A stretch of DNA of 64,000 bases from Mariniblastus fucicola (GTDB lineage Bacteria > Planctomycetota > Planctomycetia > Pirellulales > Pirellulaceae), in the NCBI RefSeq assembly GCF_008087665.1, contig NZ_CP042912.1, positions 4,774,001 through 4,838,000 of the forward strand, in the 5' to 3' direction. Below, in pieces: positions 53,364 to 60,234 of the stretch. Both the position numbers and the translations under genes were made by a program. Each line of letters begins with the position of its first letter. The stretch's first letter is position 1. Below the pieces are notes generated by a model that saw only the letters and a list, made by a program, of their open reading frames with translations, was not told where the DNA came from and searched no databases.

Positions 53364-53837
53364 ATGTTCCGTCAATTCGATACGCTCCGTCATCGCGTTG
53401 CCGAGGCACGCAACAACGACAGCCTGTTTTTCGCATCGTTGCTCTCTGAGAAAACTATAGACAGTGTCTTTGGAGATGCAAAGGCGATACTTGACTCAGC
53501 ACAGATCTACACCACTGCTGTCACTCTCTGGGTGTTTCTTGCACAAGTCATGAGCATCAATCATGGCTGCGTTTCGGCGGTCGCCAAACTCGTCGCCTGG
53601 CGTGTGGTGAAAGGGCTCTCGCCATGCTCGGCCGCCACCGGCGCTTACTGCATCGCTCGTGACAAACTGGATGAGGAAGCCATGCAGCGGCTCGTGACCC
53701 AAAGCGGTGCAGCAATCCAATCACATACTCCCGATCATTGGCGATGGAAAAACCACCAAGTCATTGTTGCTGACGGAGCCACTGTCACGATGGCCGACAC
53801 CCCTGTGCCGCCGCCATCCCGGCTTCCCGTTCGTTAA
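53364..53837 (+). pseudogene. truncated IS4-family transposase (N-terminal part)
   Basis: The ATG at 53364 follows an AGGAGG-type ribosome site. The first 145 residues match the N-terminus of planctomycete IS4-family transposases (MFRQFDTLRHRVAEARN, LWVFLAQVMSINHGCVSAVA, ending VADGATVTMADTP). The sequence then breaks into a proline-rich tail (VPPPSRLPVR) that is not transposase, and the catalytic DDE core is gone. The break coincides with the end of a converging ClpP-like gene. It is a dead remnant, cut by insertion or deletion. Confidence 0.75.
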
Positions 53838-54430
53838 CGTGTGATGCGATCGATTAGCCCTAGCTGCTTGGCTTCGTCTGCGGTCATCCAACTATCAGTG
53901 GACAACAGTTGCTCAGCCTTGGCCGTGCCGCCGCGTACTCTGCGGGCGTAAGCTGTGAGCAACGTCTGCCGCATGCGTGACAATACCTCACGCTCGCTGT
54001 CACTGGCCGCGCCTCCGTCAATGTTTGGCTCGTGCACCATCAGTAAAGCATGGGGCGTGGCTTGGCGTACGTCGCATGCCATGAGGATATAAGAGCCAGC
54101 GCTATACGCGTTGCTCTCTACGATGCCGATCGTTTTGCTAGGCCATGCTGCAATCGCGTCGTGGATGCTTGTCGCTGTTGCAACGACGCCACCATGAGAA
54201 TCAATTCTGATCGTCAACGGTTGCGACTTGTCACACCAGGCCAAACCTTGAAGCCGTAAGCCGATGCTGAATCGATCTCGCCGAACAATGTGATTTCGTT
54301 TTGCTCAGTTGCGACTTCTGCAAACAGTGCTTTCGGTTCTCGGTTCGCGTTGCCGTCAGCTTGAGCCACAAACGACGCGCGTAGCTCAGGACGTGCCTTG
54401 TTGGCTGCAATGACTGCTGAGCCCCTGTCA
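53834..54430 (-). pseudogene. frameshifted phage ClpP-like head-maturation protease
   Basis: From 54244 to 53834 the frame encodes an S14/ClpP-like protease: DSHGGVVATATSIHDAI, ESNAYSAGSYILMACD with the catalytic Ser, ALLMVHEP with the catalytic His, and a C-terminal ADEAKQLGLIDRITR. Upstream on the same strand, the expected N-terminus continues in another frame (AVIAANKARPELRASF, ANREPKALFAEVATEQNEITLFGEID...GFK) up to about 54430, with the frame change near 54240. Still further upstream, a degenerate stretch repeats an ELR...AKANK motif. Phage proteases of this class process the capsid scaffold. The broken frame shows this part of the element is decaying. Confidence 0.7.
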
Positions 54431-54589
54431 TGCCTTTGGCCACGTTGGACGCGACAAGAGCCCTGAAAGCGTTAGCTATTGGTTGCTTGCCCTGTTGCCT
54501 GTGGCTTGTTGGCCTTGGCGATAAGATTCAACCTCAGCTCCGGATGGGTCCGGTTAGCCTGGGCGCGACGTCAAGACAGCCGGATTGAA

Positions 54590-55240
54590 TTAGCCGACGG
54601 TGGGGCGTTTTACGATCAAATATCTTAGAATTTGCATCTGCAATGGAAGAAAGTTGCCCTTCATGCAAGCAGCCATTAGATCGCCGTAAGCAGTCTTGGG
54701 GGCATCTCTGTTGGGACTTGGGTGAATGCGACATTGCGGACTCACGCCAAACCTCGCTAACGCGACTGCCCAGAGCATTCTTGACATTCGTCCATTGCCA
54801 TCACGAAACGGGTGGATCTGAATAAATCTCCCGACTAGCTCTCCAATGACTACTGCTAAATGATAGGCCCTTTGCTTCGGTTCTAAGGTGGGCCACTTAA
54901 TTTCAACGCTCAACGCGTTTGCCCTTGTATTTGAGAAAAGGGCTTCAGTATCACCTAAGACTTCTCGCGGGAGCGAACCTTGTATCCCGGCAACTCCGAC
55001 TGGATAATCAAGGCATGGACGATTCAAGTCAATCTGTCGAAAATTTCCAGCGTAGTACTCATATCCCGCGGGAGGGAGACCATCAAAAACTTCACCGTGC
55101 CATTCCTTGACATCGCCGAGTTCGATCATTTTCGACTTGGCAGTATCGATAGCAGATCGATAAACCACAACAAGTTTCGGCACGCACTTATCGAAGCCAT
55201 CGCTCGCGTTCCAAGCAGGGCAATTTTCAGTCGGTGACAA
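54590..55240 (-). CDS. Fic-domain protein (AMP-transferase-like), third gene of a module
   Basis: The 216-residue protein has the Fic active-site motif HPFRDGNGRMSR (H-x-F-x-D/E-G-N-G-R-x-x-R intact) at about residues 142-153, and the flap region (AGNFRQ) precedes it. Fic enzymes attach AMP (or other nucleotides) to hydroxyl groups of target proteins. I see no class II or III inhibitory motif [ST]-x3-E-[GN] in it. The start is TTG, overlapping the previous stop by 14 bases; an internal ATG in the MIELGDVKEW region is possible. Two smaller genes precede it in the same unit and may supply inhibition. Confidence 0.85.
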   Translation of the reverse strand: MSPTENCPAWNASDGFDKCVPKLVVVYRSAIDTAKSKMIELGDVKEWHGEVFDGLPPAGYEYYAGNFRQIDLNRPCLDYPVGVAGIQGSLPREVLGDTEALFSNTRANALSVEIKWPTLEPKQRAYHLAVVIGELVGRFIQIHPFRDGNGRMSRMLWAVALARFGVSPQCRIHPSPNRDAPKTAYGDLMAACMKGNFLPLQMQILRYLIVKRPTVG

Positions 55241-55541
55241 TGTCTTCCTCTACAAGTTGCTCAATCAGTTCGTCTGAAACTTCGCCATCAAAAGGACCAA
55301 TCTTTTCAAAATCTAAAACTGACAAGTCCGCGTCAGTAAAATCGAATTTCTGTTCAGATGCGTAAGCCTCCAATGCAGCAACCTTAGCTTGAAGATCTTC
55401 TTGACCCTCGAGCAACACTGCCGGTTCCGGAGAAGAATTCAACCCATTCGGCTGGATCAACTCAGGTGCATTGCCAAAATATACTCGTGGGCGACAAGCA
55501 TTGTAAGAATTCGGTCGCCGTCCAGTTGCGCGCCTATTCAT
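55227..55541 (-). CDS. small acidic protein, second gene of the Fic module
   Basis: This 104-residue protein has a basic N-terminus (MNRRATGRRPNSYN), a proline-containing linker and an acidic helical C-terminus (KVAALEAYASEQKFDF, SDELIEQLVEEDIVTD). It overlaps the upstream gene by 8 bases and the Fic gene by 14. The [ST]-x3-E-[GN] inhibitory motif of known Fic antitoxins is not present in the sequence. It is the most likely regulator or antitoxin by position, but the family is not recognised. Confidence 0.55.
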   Translation of the reverse strand: MNRRATGRRPNSYNACRPRVYFGNAPELIQPNGLNSSPEPAVLLEGQEDLQAKVAALEAYASEQKFDFTDADLSVLDFEKIGPFDGEVSDELIEQLVEEDIVTD

Positions 55542-55893
55542 TGAGGTCCTCGTTTCTTTCGATTAAGCCGTCTTTTGCTGCTGCTTCAAGCCGTTCCTGT
55601 AGCCATTTGGAAAGTTCGACCGCGGTATCCAAGCCTAAAACCAAGTTAGCCTCGACATCTCTAATCACGCCCGTCTTTCCTTCACGTCGCAATTCTTTAG
55701 TTAACACGCCGTCCTGTGTCTCCATCACTAATAATTTTGGGATTGCGGAACGCTCGGAGTAGACCGTTAGATGAAGATTTCCATCTCCTCCAACTCCGCC
55801 AAAAATCCCGTCGCAATGAATTGAACGAAACTGATTGCTCTTGAGAAAGTGAAACTCAATCTCGGATTTTTTTGATTCGTCAGGTTCGTTCAT
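55534..55893 (-). CDS. small protein of unfamiliar family, first gene of the Fic module
   Basis: The ATG at 55893 (an upstream in-frame start at 56019 adds 42 residues) gives 119 residues. The core strand EFHFLKSNQFRSIHCDG with GGVGGDGNLHLTVYSERSAIPKL, then VEANLVLGLDTAVELSKWLQERLEA, reads like a compact alpha/beta domain; its strand-helix layout is reminiscent of DUF3467-type proteins, which I cannot verify. Similar sequences turn up on mobile elements in my memory. It leads the Fic module and overlaps the next gene. Confidence 0.6.
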   Translation of the reverse strand: MNEPDESKKSEIEFHFLKSNQFRSIHCDGIFGGVGGDGNLHLTVYSERSAIPKLLVMETQDGVLTKELRREGKTGVIRDVEANLVLGLDTAVELSKWLQERLEAAAKDGLIERNEDLNE

Positions 55894-56354
55894 AATTTGG
55901 TATTTACCTTGCTGTCTAAACAAGGAGGGAGTCAAACTATTGGCACTATTAAAAAATAGCACGCAGGGGAAATCAGGGCGCGAATGGTCAACAAGATTGA
56001 GACAAAACGCAGACAGCACGGTTCAGTTACATTAGTCAGTTGATTATTGACAGACAGATACGAAGCAACAAGTTGCCTAAATGCCTCCTCGAACGCGTGT
56101 CTGTCTTTACACAGTACCGCCGGTAAAATTTGGCACAGAGAGCCCGGAAATGGCCCAGAACGCTCTATCGGCGGCAAACCCGGATATCTAAAGCGGTACC
56201 TTAAAAAGCCCTTAAACCTGCCCTGCGAAGCGCAGGAAAGGCTGTTTGAGATAAGGGGCAAGGCAAAGAATCTTCCAAAAAGTAAGACAGGAAACCAGAA
56301 AGTTGGCTACGCAGCACTTAACGATTGTGATGTCTCAGCCGTTTTGGCTTTGTC
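55894..56354. other. intergenic region, no confident gene
   Basis: About 460 bases between the Fic module and the next minus-strand gene. A minus-strand frame (55932-56261) and a plus-strand frame (56047-56475) exist but have unconvincing composition. It probably contains the Fic module promoter. A small hairpin (CCTGCG-CTT-CGCAGG on the minus strand) lies at 56222-56236. Confidence 0.4.
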
Positions 56355-56678
56355 TCAAATCAGCACAAACCGTGTCCGCACGAACCACGGTAGGTTGCGC
56401 GATTGCCACGTTCCCGCCGCAGCCTTCTCATTGCGCCCCCCCAAAAACAACGCGTTGAGATCATCGCAGCGGTAGAGCCTCTTACCGACCAGAGTGACAT
56501 ATTCAATATCAGATTTGGCAAGAGCGTCTTGCAGTGCGCGAGGGTGCTTCAATCTAAGTTCCGCCGCGAGTCGGTCACCGGTAATGAAACCAGTCGCCGG
56601 AATAAAGCCAAGAGATGCGTCTGGCTGTTTGGCTGAAGCGATGCGGGAATCGTTTGCAGAATTCGCGTCGGCAATCAT
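56355..56678 (-). CDS. small DNA-binding-like protein of the satellite operon
   Basis: This 107-residue protein has a helical core (GDRLAAELRLKHPRALQDAL) followed by a strand pair (YVTLVGKRLYRCDDLNALF) that resembles winged-helix or excisionase-type folds. Its ATG overlaps the stop of the 58-residue gene upstream in an ATGA, so both are co-translated. It is the last gene of the long leftward operon. Function unknown; a regulatory role is possible. Confidence 0.5.
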   Translation of the reverse strand: MIADANSANDSRIASAKQPDASLGFIPATGFITGDRLAAELRLKHPRALQDALAKSDIEYVTLVGKRLYRCDDLNALFLGGRNEKAAAGTWQSRNLPWFVRTRFVLI

Positions 56679-56851
56679 GCGAGTGCCTTTCTGCCGAATT
56701 GGATCGGCAAATCAGAAGCGTCTCGCATCGGCCACTCTAACGCGTATGACAGCGCGGAGCCGTTACCGGTAATCCATACCCGATGCGAGACGCTTCCTGA
56801 TTTGGCAGCGTCAAAACTTTTAGATGTCAAACTTTTAGAGATTGCAATCAT
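56675..56851 (-). CDS. small protein, 58 residues, upstream of the last satellite gene
   Basis: A clean ATG at 56851 opens a 58-residue frame, too short for many gene finders, ending in an ATGA overlap with the next gene. The sequence looks protein-like (MIAISKSLTSKSFDAAKSGS, VWITGNGSALSYALEWPMRDASDLP, ending GRKALA), and codon usage matches its neighbours by eye. A 26-base inverted repeat lies inside it. No family is recognised. Confidence 0.55.
   Translation of the reverse strand: MIAISKSLTSKSFDAAKSGSVSHRVWITGNGSALSYALEWPMRDASDLPIQFGRKALA
56706..56806. repeat. long interrupted inverted repeat inside the 58-residue gene
   Basis: 56706-56731 and 56780-56806 are near-perfect inverted copies (one extra base and one two-base mismatch). 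The 48-base loop between them holds the palindrome TTACCGGTAA (56763-56772). The mRNA or DNA could form a large hairpin. Chance origin inside coding sequence cannot be excluded. Confidence 0.75.
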
Positions 56852-56902
56852 CGGTTATTTAGCCCTCGCTTGTCAAATGCCCACAAACCAAACGTCATAC
56901 TT

Positions 56903-57142
56903 TCAATTGTCGCTAGGCTCTTTGCTTTGCATTCCTCGCAGAACAATGCGGGCCATGTGAGCGGCGACAGCTTCCGAGTCAATAGTGCTATCAGCCTTAC
57001 CACCGAGGAACAAATCCGTTTGATGCTTTAACCATGCGGGCGATTTTGAAACGCCAGAAGCGTCGATCGCCAGTTCGCAAAGCGTTAGCTTCTCAATCTC
57101 GGAAAGCTCATTCCGCCAATGGTGCGGCATCACGTCAGTCAT
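56903..57142 (-). CDS. small hypothetical protein of the satellite operon
   Basis: The ATG at 57142 (a start at 57157 would add five residues) gives 79 residues: MTDVMPHHWRNELSEIEK, a helical LTLCELAIDASG stretch, and a C-terminal helix (SEAVAAHMARIVLRGMQSK). There is no recognisable domain. It starts 39 bases downstream of the coiled-coil gene's stop, on the same strand. Confidence 0.5.
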   Translation of the reverse strand: MTDVMPHHWRNELSEIEKLTLCELAIDASGVSKSPAWLKHQTDLFLGGKADSTIDSEAVAAHMARIVLRGMQSKEPSDN

Positions 57143-57181
57143 ATTACCACTAATCATTTCGTTCCAATCTTTGTTGCTGCT

Positions 57182-59086
57182 TCACTCAATCGCTTCCGTA
57201 ACAGGTCGGCGGGCGAGGCTTTCAAGGGCGCGAGTCGTCGCCGCTGTGCTTTTGCTTTGTTGCTGAATCGCGCCGGTTTGCTTTTTCACTTCGGCAACCA
57301 TCGTTGCGGTTTGCTGCCCGGTTTGTCGTTGCTCATTGGTCAGGATTTGGAACGCCGACCCAACGCCACCACCCGCGAACGTGTTCGCCGCGGCGGCCCC
57401 CAACCCGGAAACGTCGAAGTCTTTCGCGACTTCGACAGCGCCAACCAATCGATTCACCGCGAACCGCCCCAACGGTCCGGCACCACCCTTGGTCGCTTCC
57501 GCTTCGACTCGGTCGCGTGCAGACGCGCGACGCGATTCGCCAGTGCTGTAAGCATTCTCGGCGGCAATCTCGCGTGCGATTCGATCCGACGTCGCTTTGA
57601 AGTCGGCCGCACTTCGATCAACGGAAAAGTACGCGTTCAGTCGCCGCGAAATCAAACTGTCATCGGTGCCCGCTTTTCGCGTTTCGCTTACGATTGTGCG
57701 GTTCACTTTGTTAATGTTGCCTAGCCGCTGCGTCGCCACGGTGAACGCTGTGAGGACTTCTTTGTTCCCTCCGGTAATCTTTTCGCGAAGTTCCTTGTTA
57801 TCGGCTGTTGACAGCGACTGGACGATTTGAGGCAACGATTGCGACAACGTATCGATGTTCTTCTGAACTGCCGCCCGGTCTTGTGGCGTCTTTGCTTCGC
57901 CCAACGCGTTTCGCTGGTTGATCAGTTCCGCGCCCAAGTTCGCTTGCAAGGTCCGAACGTACGTTCCGGTACGGTCGCCAAATTGCGCACCCAGAACAGA
58001 AACGAACGACGCGACGTCGGCGGCTTTGACGCCGGGAAGTAACGCCGAACCCTGCGCGGCGGTTCGAATTTGCGGCTGGATTTCCTGAACGTTAAACTTC
58101 GACGTTCCCGACGCAGCAAGTCCCAAGTTCAACGCCTGATTCGCGGTTAGGTTTTCCTTCGCGAACACCTTGCGGAATTCGCCAACGAGTTTGGAACCAA
58201 TGTTTGCGGGAATGACGCGGTCGGCGCGTAGGATCGTTTCGAAGTCTTTTTCGACTTCGTTGGAAATCGCGTCGAACAAAACTTGCCCGACTTTGCTTCG
58301 CTCCGTCGCGTACTTTACGGCGGCTTCGTCAACGCGTTGCGAACGGCTTTGGAAGTTCGTTTCGTCAGAAACTTGAAGTAGCGACGTTCGCGATTCTCGC
58401 AAGCTAACCGTTTGGTCGCGTCCCTTTTTCTGTTCTTCGCGAAACTCTTGATAAGCCCTGCGAACCGCCGACACTGCCGACGTAACCGACAACACGCCCG
58501 CCGCGTAGGACGCAACCGACGCCAAGGCTTTCGAGCCGAACGGGTTCCCGTCGCGAACGTTCTTTTGTTCTGCGTCGAGCGCGTGCAACGATTGTTTGTA
58601 GTCTTTCGCGCCGATCTTCCCGCTATCAAATGCAGCTTTCAGTGCGGCCCGAAGTTCGCGATGTTTATCCGCGAGCGACTGCGTTGCAGCAACCAGTCGT
58701 TTCGATTCGGCGACGCCCTTTTTGATTTCCGCTTGTTCGGCTTTGTAAGCGTCGGTCGAAGTCCGTTTCACTTCCGCAAGATTGGCGAGCCGTTCACGTT
58801 CCGTCGCCACCAGTTTGCGAATACCGTCGCGTGCCATCTTCGCCGATTCGGCGTCGGTTTGCCCCAACGTTCGCAGCGCCTTGATGCGTTCGCGTAGAAT
58901 CTGCTTTTGTGAACGCTGGTTGCGAAGTACGTTTTTGGCTTGGCGTAGCTGCGTCTTTTCGAGCTTCAACGTTGCGTCGACGACGCCTTTGATTGACTTC
59001 TCGTTCGCTTCAACAAGCTTACGTTCTTCGGCCAGTTTTCTTTGAACTTCGTCGTCGTCCAAAGTGAATTTGATTTTCGCTGTCAT
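57182..59086 (-). CDS. large coiled-coil protein, tape-measure-like candidate
   Basis: The 634-residue protein starts with a long charged helix (DDDEVQRKLAEERKLVEANEKSIKGV, repeated LEKTQLRQAKNVL and so on). It contains a hydrophobic alanine-rich stretch near 190-215 (LASVASYAAGVLSVTSAVSAVRRA) typical of membrane-active or tail-tape proteins, and ends with a glycine-rich linker and a helical tail. Length and composition fit a phage tail tape-measure or lysis/adaptor protein in an element otherwise lacking capsid genes. It follows the two terminase-like genes with a five-base gap. The family call is tentative. Confidence 0.5.
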   Translation of the reverse strand: MTAKIKFTLDDDEVQRKLAEERKLVEANEKSIKGVVDATLKLEKTQLRQAKNVLRNQRSQKQILRERIKALRTLGQTDAESAKMARDGIRKLVATERERLANLAEVKRTSTDAYKAEQAEIKKGVAESKRLVAATQSLADKHRELRAALKAAFDSGKIGAKDYKQSLHALDAEQKNVRDGNPFGSKALASVASYAAGVLSVTSAVSAVRRAYQEFREEQKKGRDQTVSLRESRTSLLQVSDETNFQSRSQRVDEAAVKYATERSKVGQVLFDAISNEVEKDFETILRADRVIPANIGSKLVGEFRKVFAKENLTANQALNLGLAASGTSKFNVQEIQPQIRTAAQGSALLPGVKAADVASFVSVLGAQFGDRTGTYVRTLQANLGAELINQRNALGEAKTPQDRAAVQKNIDTLSQSLPQIVQSLSTADNKELREKITGGNKEVLTAFTVATQRLGNINKVNRTIVSETRKAGTDDSLISRRLNAYFSVDRSAADFKATSDRIAREIAAENAYSTGESRRASARDRVEAEATKGGAGPLGRFAVNRLVGAVEVAKDFDVSGLGAAAANTFAGGGVGSAFQILTNEQRQTGQQTATMVAEVKKQTGAIQQQSKSTAATTRALESLARRPVTEAIE

Positions 59087-59090
59087 TGCT

Positions 59091-59525
59091 TCACTTCACT
59101 TCTCTTTGAAAGAAATTTTCTTGAATCTGTTCAAACTTGGTTAATGCATCGTTCAATAAAGCCGCAGCGTCTCTGCCGCGGAGCGAGCTTGCCAAGCCAA
59201 GCGTTGTCCCCATTTCTCGCATCGGTGCTGCCGATGCCATCATTGCTGCTTTTAGCTCAGCGATCGGCACCGAGGCGCCGGCCTGCTGATCGTTCTTCGC
59301 GTCATTAAGCTGGCGCCTCGCTACGATGTATTCCAGCTTTAACTGCTTCAGTTGCTCCGCAGTCGAATCCTCGTCGATCTCGCGTAAGCAGTGCTTCACC
59401 AGTTCACGCAAGTCACATTTTCTTGTCTTGTCAGACGCGGCGAGCCCCATCTGCTTGAACCACGTTTTTGGTTTCCCAATCAACTGGGCTGCTTTTGCAA
59501 TTGAAACGTTGAAGCGAGTACTCAT
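59091..59525 (-). CDS. terminase-small-subunit-like (Nu1-type) HTH protein, copy 2
   Basis: This 144-residue protein has an N-terminal winged-helix-like start (VSIAKAAQLIGKPKTWFKQMG) as in phage Nu1/terminase small subunits and DUF1441-like proteins, then a long helix (EDSTAEQLKQLKLEYIVARRQLND) and a C-terminal helical part. It resembles the neighbouring upstream protein in order and length, so the two are likely duplicates. Its ATG overlaps the upstream stop by four bases. Nu1-like proteins bind packaging sites in phage DNA, which would suit a satellite that packages into a helper phage. Confidence 0.55.
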   Translation of the reverse strand: MSTRFNVSIAKAAQLIGKPKTWFKQMGLAASDKTRKCDLRELVKHCLREIDEDSTAEQLKQLKLEYIVARRQLNDAKNDQQAGASVPIAELKAAMMASAAPMREMGTTLGLASSLRGRDAAALLNDALTKFEQIQENFFQREVK

Positions 59526-59947
59526 TGACCGGTTCCCTCAGCTGACAATTCCGCGTCGATCTCTCTGAGTTCGTTATTCACCATCTTTTGGAACTCAATG
59601 CCGGGCAACGATTCAATTTTTTTGAAACGCTCCAGAACGCCTGTCAAGCGATCGATGATGTAACGCCGTAATTCGACGACTTGAACCACCGAAACCGCTG
59701 AGCGTTGAATCGAGTCGTTCGCCAATTCAACTTTTCGGATTCGAGATTTGAGCAAAGCGATTTCTTCGGCCCGTTGTTGCGCGCTGTTGTCAGGGTCAAG
59801 CTTCGCCAAGAACCACGGGATCACGATTGCTGCGTCGTAGGCTCCACAATCCATGCGGGGTGCTGGATTATCACGAAGCCAAATTGATGGCTTCCCCAGA
59901 ATCTGAGCCATGTCGGATTGATTGAATTTGAATTGGGTCGATTTCAT
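59522..59947 (-). CDS. terminase-small-subunit-like (Nu1-type) HTH protein, copy 1
   Basis: The ATG at 59947 gives 141 residues with the same opening as its neighbour (FNQSDMAQILGKPSIWLRDN), an early proline-containing turn, a long helix (DNSAQQRAEEIALLKSRIRKVELAND) and a C-terminal helical domain. It follows the iteron-like repeats and directly precedes its paralogue. Either the pair form a hetero-oligomer or one regulates the other. The Nu1-like assignment is by motif and layout only. Confidence 0.55.
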   Translation of the reverse strand: MKSTQFKFNQSDMAQILGKPSIWLRDNPAPRMDCGAYDAAIVIPWFLAKLDPDNSAQQRAEEIALLKSRIRKVELANDSIQRSAVSVVQVVELRRYIIDRLTGVLERFKKIESLPGIEFQKMVNNELREIDAELSAEGTGQ

Positions 59948-60070
59948 TTTGGTAACCAAAGGGGGAGAGCTAAAAAACGCAATTTTTGGAAAAATGTTAG
60001 TCGGTGGGAGCTTCGCTCCGTGATGCGTCCCGCCCCCATTCAGGGAACCTAAACGCTTCGTCGATTAAAC

Positions 60071-60223
60071 TGGACCATCTGGACCTAAACGTCCCATCGT
60101 TTCGTCGGACCATCTGGACCTAAACCGGCGATGGTCCACCGGGTCTGGACCATTTGGGTTAAACGCCATATACGCTCTCGTGTAAGCACTTAACTGCAAT
60201 GGTCCAGACCATCCGGACCAAAC
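60071..60223. repeat. four iteron-like direct repeats
   Basis: Copies of TGGACCATCTGGACCTAAAC start at 60071, 60106 (one mismatch), 60145 (degraded) and 60205 (degraded, AGACCATCCGGACC). ATGGTCCA inverted cores occur at 60131 and 60200. They fill the non-coding gap between the primase gene and the Nu1-like genes and could be a replication origin or operator set. Confidence 0.7.
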
Positions 60224-60234
60224 ACTTTTGAGCC

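Noticed and set aside
56047-56475. Plus-strand frame of 142 codons
   Set aside because: It lies against the direction of all neighbours and its sequence has no domain, with unconvincing composition.
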